Source: Penium margaritaceum
Taxonomy: Eukaryota; Streptophyta; Zygnematophyceae; Desmidiales; Peniaceae
DNA: 64,000 nt
NCBI GenBank assembly: GCA_023375785.1
Contig: SZWC01009474.1
Coordinates: forward strand, 658-64,657
Reading direction: 5' to 3'
Shown here: one piece after another, positions 62,046-64,000 of the stretch
Layout: every line of letters begins with the position of its first letter
Position numbering within the stretch: position 1 is the first letter of the stretch
Made by a program: the position numbers and the translations under genes
The notes under the pieces: generated by a model
What the model was told of the DNA's origin: nothing
The model's input: the letters and a program-made list of their open reading frames with translations, nothing else
The model's database searches: none

Positions 62046-64000
62046 AAGCATGACCTCGCAATGATGGCGAAGGAGTCCGCTGACTTTACAGATCCAGGAA
62101 TCTCCGTGATTGACTCCAGATCGGGCCACCACACGCAGTGAAACTGGACGGCATTCGTCACCTATAGCGCCTCGGAGCGGCGCATGACGGTGGCCAACAA
62201 AAAAAACGGAGTTGGCTGCCGGTGAAGGCAATGTTCGTATCGAGTTGGATATGGACGGGGAGGCTGTCACGAGCACAATTCATGACGTGCTCCACATGCC
62301 CAACTTTGGGGCAAATCTGCTGTTAGTGAACCGCCTTACCAGCAAGGGGCTCGAGGTGCTCTTCAACAAGAAGGAGGCCATCATTCGCAAGGAGGAGAAC
62401 GGCAAGGTGATTGCATGTGGAAAGCGAGAGGATGACTTCTATCTGCTCCATGCAAAGATCCTTGGCAGCCGGACGGGGTTCGACGTCGCCCACCTTGTAA
62501 AGAAGGAAGATGGAGACTTGGACCTGTGGCATCGCCGGTTGTGCCACATCGCTCTCTCAACTGTGAGAGACATGGCAAAGAAGGAAGTGGTGTGGAGTCT
62601 TGAGGTCAAGGGCCTCGATGCAGCCAAGAAGGCCATGTCCGAGCCGTCCGTGGTCAGCAAGGCGACACGACAGCCGTTTGATGGAAAAGGGACGGGGTGC
62701 ATCGGCGAAGTTGGAGGGGGTTCACACTGACTTGTGTGGACCATTCGAAGGCTCCATCAAAGGTGTTCGCTACTTTGTCACCTTCATTGAAGATCACATC
62801 CCCACGCTCTACCTCTACATCATCAAGAGGAAGAGTGACTTCCTCTCGTGCACGCAGGAGTTTGTGGTGGCAATGGAGCGGCAAACAGGATTGAAGGTGA
62901 AGGCATTCCATAGCGACAACGGTGGCAAGTACGAGGAGTGCTTGGCATGGATGAATAGAAAGGGGATCGCGTGGTAGAAAACTACGCAAAATTCTCCTCA
63001 TAAGAACGGCATCACCGAGAGGGCAAACCGTACCATCCTCAACATGGTCCGGTCCATGTTGAGCGATGCCGGCCTTGCATAGCGGTACTAGGGCAAGGCG
63101 GCACGGACAGCGATGTACATCATGAACCTGACACCGACGAAGCCACTAAAAGACGTGGAGTCCAAGGTGTGGGAGACGTCACAAGAAGTGTGGACCAAGA
63201 GGAAGCTAACTATGGCTCACCTCCGCACGTTTGGCTGTGTTGCACATGCTATTTTACAGGCAGAGGAGGGGTGGGACAATCTGGACCCACAGACTCGCCG
63301 GTGCATCTTTGTCGGGTACGAGAGCGGGAGCAAGGCATAGCGGCTCTTCGACCCAGGGAGGTAGCACATCGTGAAGATTCACGACGTCACGTTCGATGAG
63401 GACAGCCGTTGGACGGACAAGGACGTAAGTCTCTCCAAGCGGGGGAAGTTGCTGCCACTCCTCGAGGAGGAGACACTAGAGGATGCAAAAGAGGGTGACG
63501 TCTGAGCGGCTCCAACCGGCGGGAACCATCCCGGGGATGGGGGAGTGGCTGATTTGCACTCAGCTGACTCAGAAGCGCCAACAGTAGTACAGCTGAATAA
63601 GGAGCCTAGGAGTGAGCCCGCATCTCCACGGTCCTCGAGAGAGGGAGAGCAGGCCAGCGGTGTGAGTGGCGTCACGAGAGGGCAGCATCAGCAACGGTAG
63701 CAGCAGAAGCAGCCCCAACCGCAGCAGCCCCGGAGAAGCGGACGCGCAAGGAGGATGGTAAAACTGTATGATGCCGCGGAGGGCATCTAGATTGGGTTTC
63801 TGCAAAAGAGGAGCCCGAGGCCGTGAAGGAGGCGTTGCAGCGGAAGGATGGGGCTGAGTGGGAGGAATTCATAAAATCTGAGCTTGCCTCCCACAAAGAG
63901 AACGACACTTGGTAGCTGATTGACAGGCCAGAGGGCACGAAAATCATTGGCTCCAAGTGGATCTTCAAGAAGAAGCCCACGAAGGAGGGGAATGTGGAGT
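62046..64000 (+). pseudogene. pol: C10 protease, integrase and start of reverse transcriptase
   Basis: Protease VIDSRSGHHTQ (about 62108), where DSG is DSR, then a frameshift. STIHDVLHMPNFGANLLLVN and the pre-integrase DLWHRRLCHIALSTVRDMAK (62212-62730) follow. Core after another shift: VHTDLCGPFEGSIKGVRYFV, FHSDNGGKYEECLAWM, a TAG near 62975 and NGITERANRTILNMV, so both Asp and the Glu are present. KAYRLFDP-type sequence has TAG at 63338. RT begins near 63815 (QRKDGAEWEEFIKSELASHK) with TAG in NDTW-stop-LIDRPEG, then GSKWIFKKKPTKEGNV at the window edge. Confidence 0.82.

Larger units (their letters stand above)
60515..64000 (+). mobile_element. C10: copia element, 5' part, running off the window
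   Basis: 5' LTR (60515-61146), PBS, gag, protease, integrase and the start of RT, then the window ends. Same family as C7. It interrupts the C9 linker; GCACT (60510-60514) is the presumptive left target duplication, and the right copy is outside the window. Several nonsense codons are present. Confidence 0.85.

Overview
This 64-kb window is an intergenic retrotransposon cluster from a nuclear eukaryotic genome. I find no host protein-coding gene, rRNA, CRISPR array or bacterial-type operon. Nearly everything belongs to Ty1/copia (Pseudoviridae-type) LTR retrotransposons. Several have primer-binding sites matching TGGTATCAGAGC, the complement of the initiator-methionine tRNA 3' end used by most plant copia elements. 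I therefore favour a green-lineage host (land plant or streptophyte alga), but the sequence does not fix the species. Two N gaps (22863-22902, 40125-40128) show this is a draft scaffold.

Layout (my element names). 1-479: no gene. 480-951, 9261-9365 and 17134-17790 are one hairpin-rich, inverted-repeat locus split by two copia insertions. C1 (952-9260, minus) has 5-bp target duplications GGTAG, LTRs about 2.4% diverged and an uninterrupted 1517-codon pol. C2 (9366-17133, plus) is full length with several nonsense codons. C3 (18959-27906, minus) carries a nested solo LTR in its 3' LTR and an inverted protease-integrase block. C5 (28307 to about 47575, plus) hosts C4 (28387-33647, minus) in its 5' LTR, C6 (34251-41907, plus) in its leader and C7 in its 3' LTR. 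C7 (from about 47576, plus) hosts C8 (48218-55583, minus) in its leader and C9 (58172-60514, minus, 3' half only) in its pol. C9 is interrupted by C10 (60515 to the window end, plus). The right half is therefore nested up to four levels deep.

Most elements show the copia order: LTR, PBS, gag (coiled coil, UBN2-like, zinc knuckle), protease (DSG), integrase (HHCC, DDE), reverse transcriptase (YVDD), RNase H, polypurine tract, LTR. Most copies are pseudogenised, often by transitions creating nonsense codons.

The most unusual feature is an extra alanine-rich reading frame (here ORF0) between the PBS and gag in four related elements: C1, C3, C4 and C6. The copies share a motif close to RAPT-x-T-x-VGRA-x-x-x-Y, a hydrophobic C-terminal third and a (P/S)PLF(A/S)LL-type ending. 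I do not recognise it as a standard copia protein. Upstream of it each element carries a different tandem repeat. Several LTRs of the same lineage also share a tRNA B-box-like motif next to a GAGCGAGC hairpin, always in element orientation.
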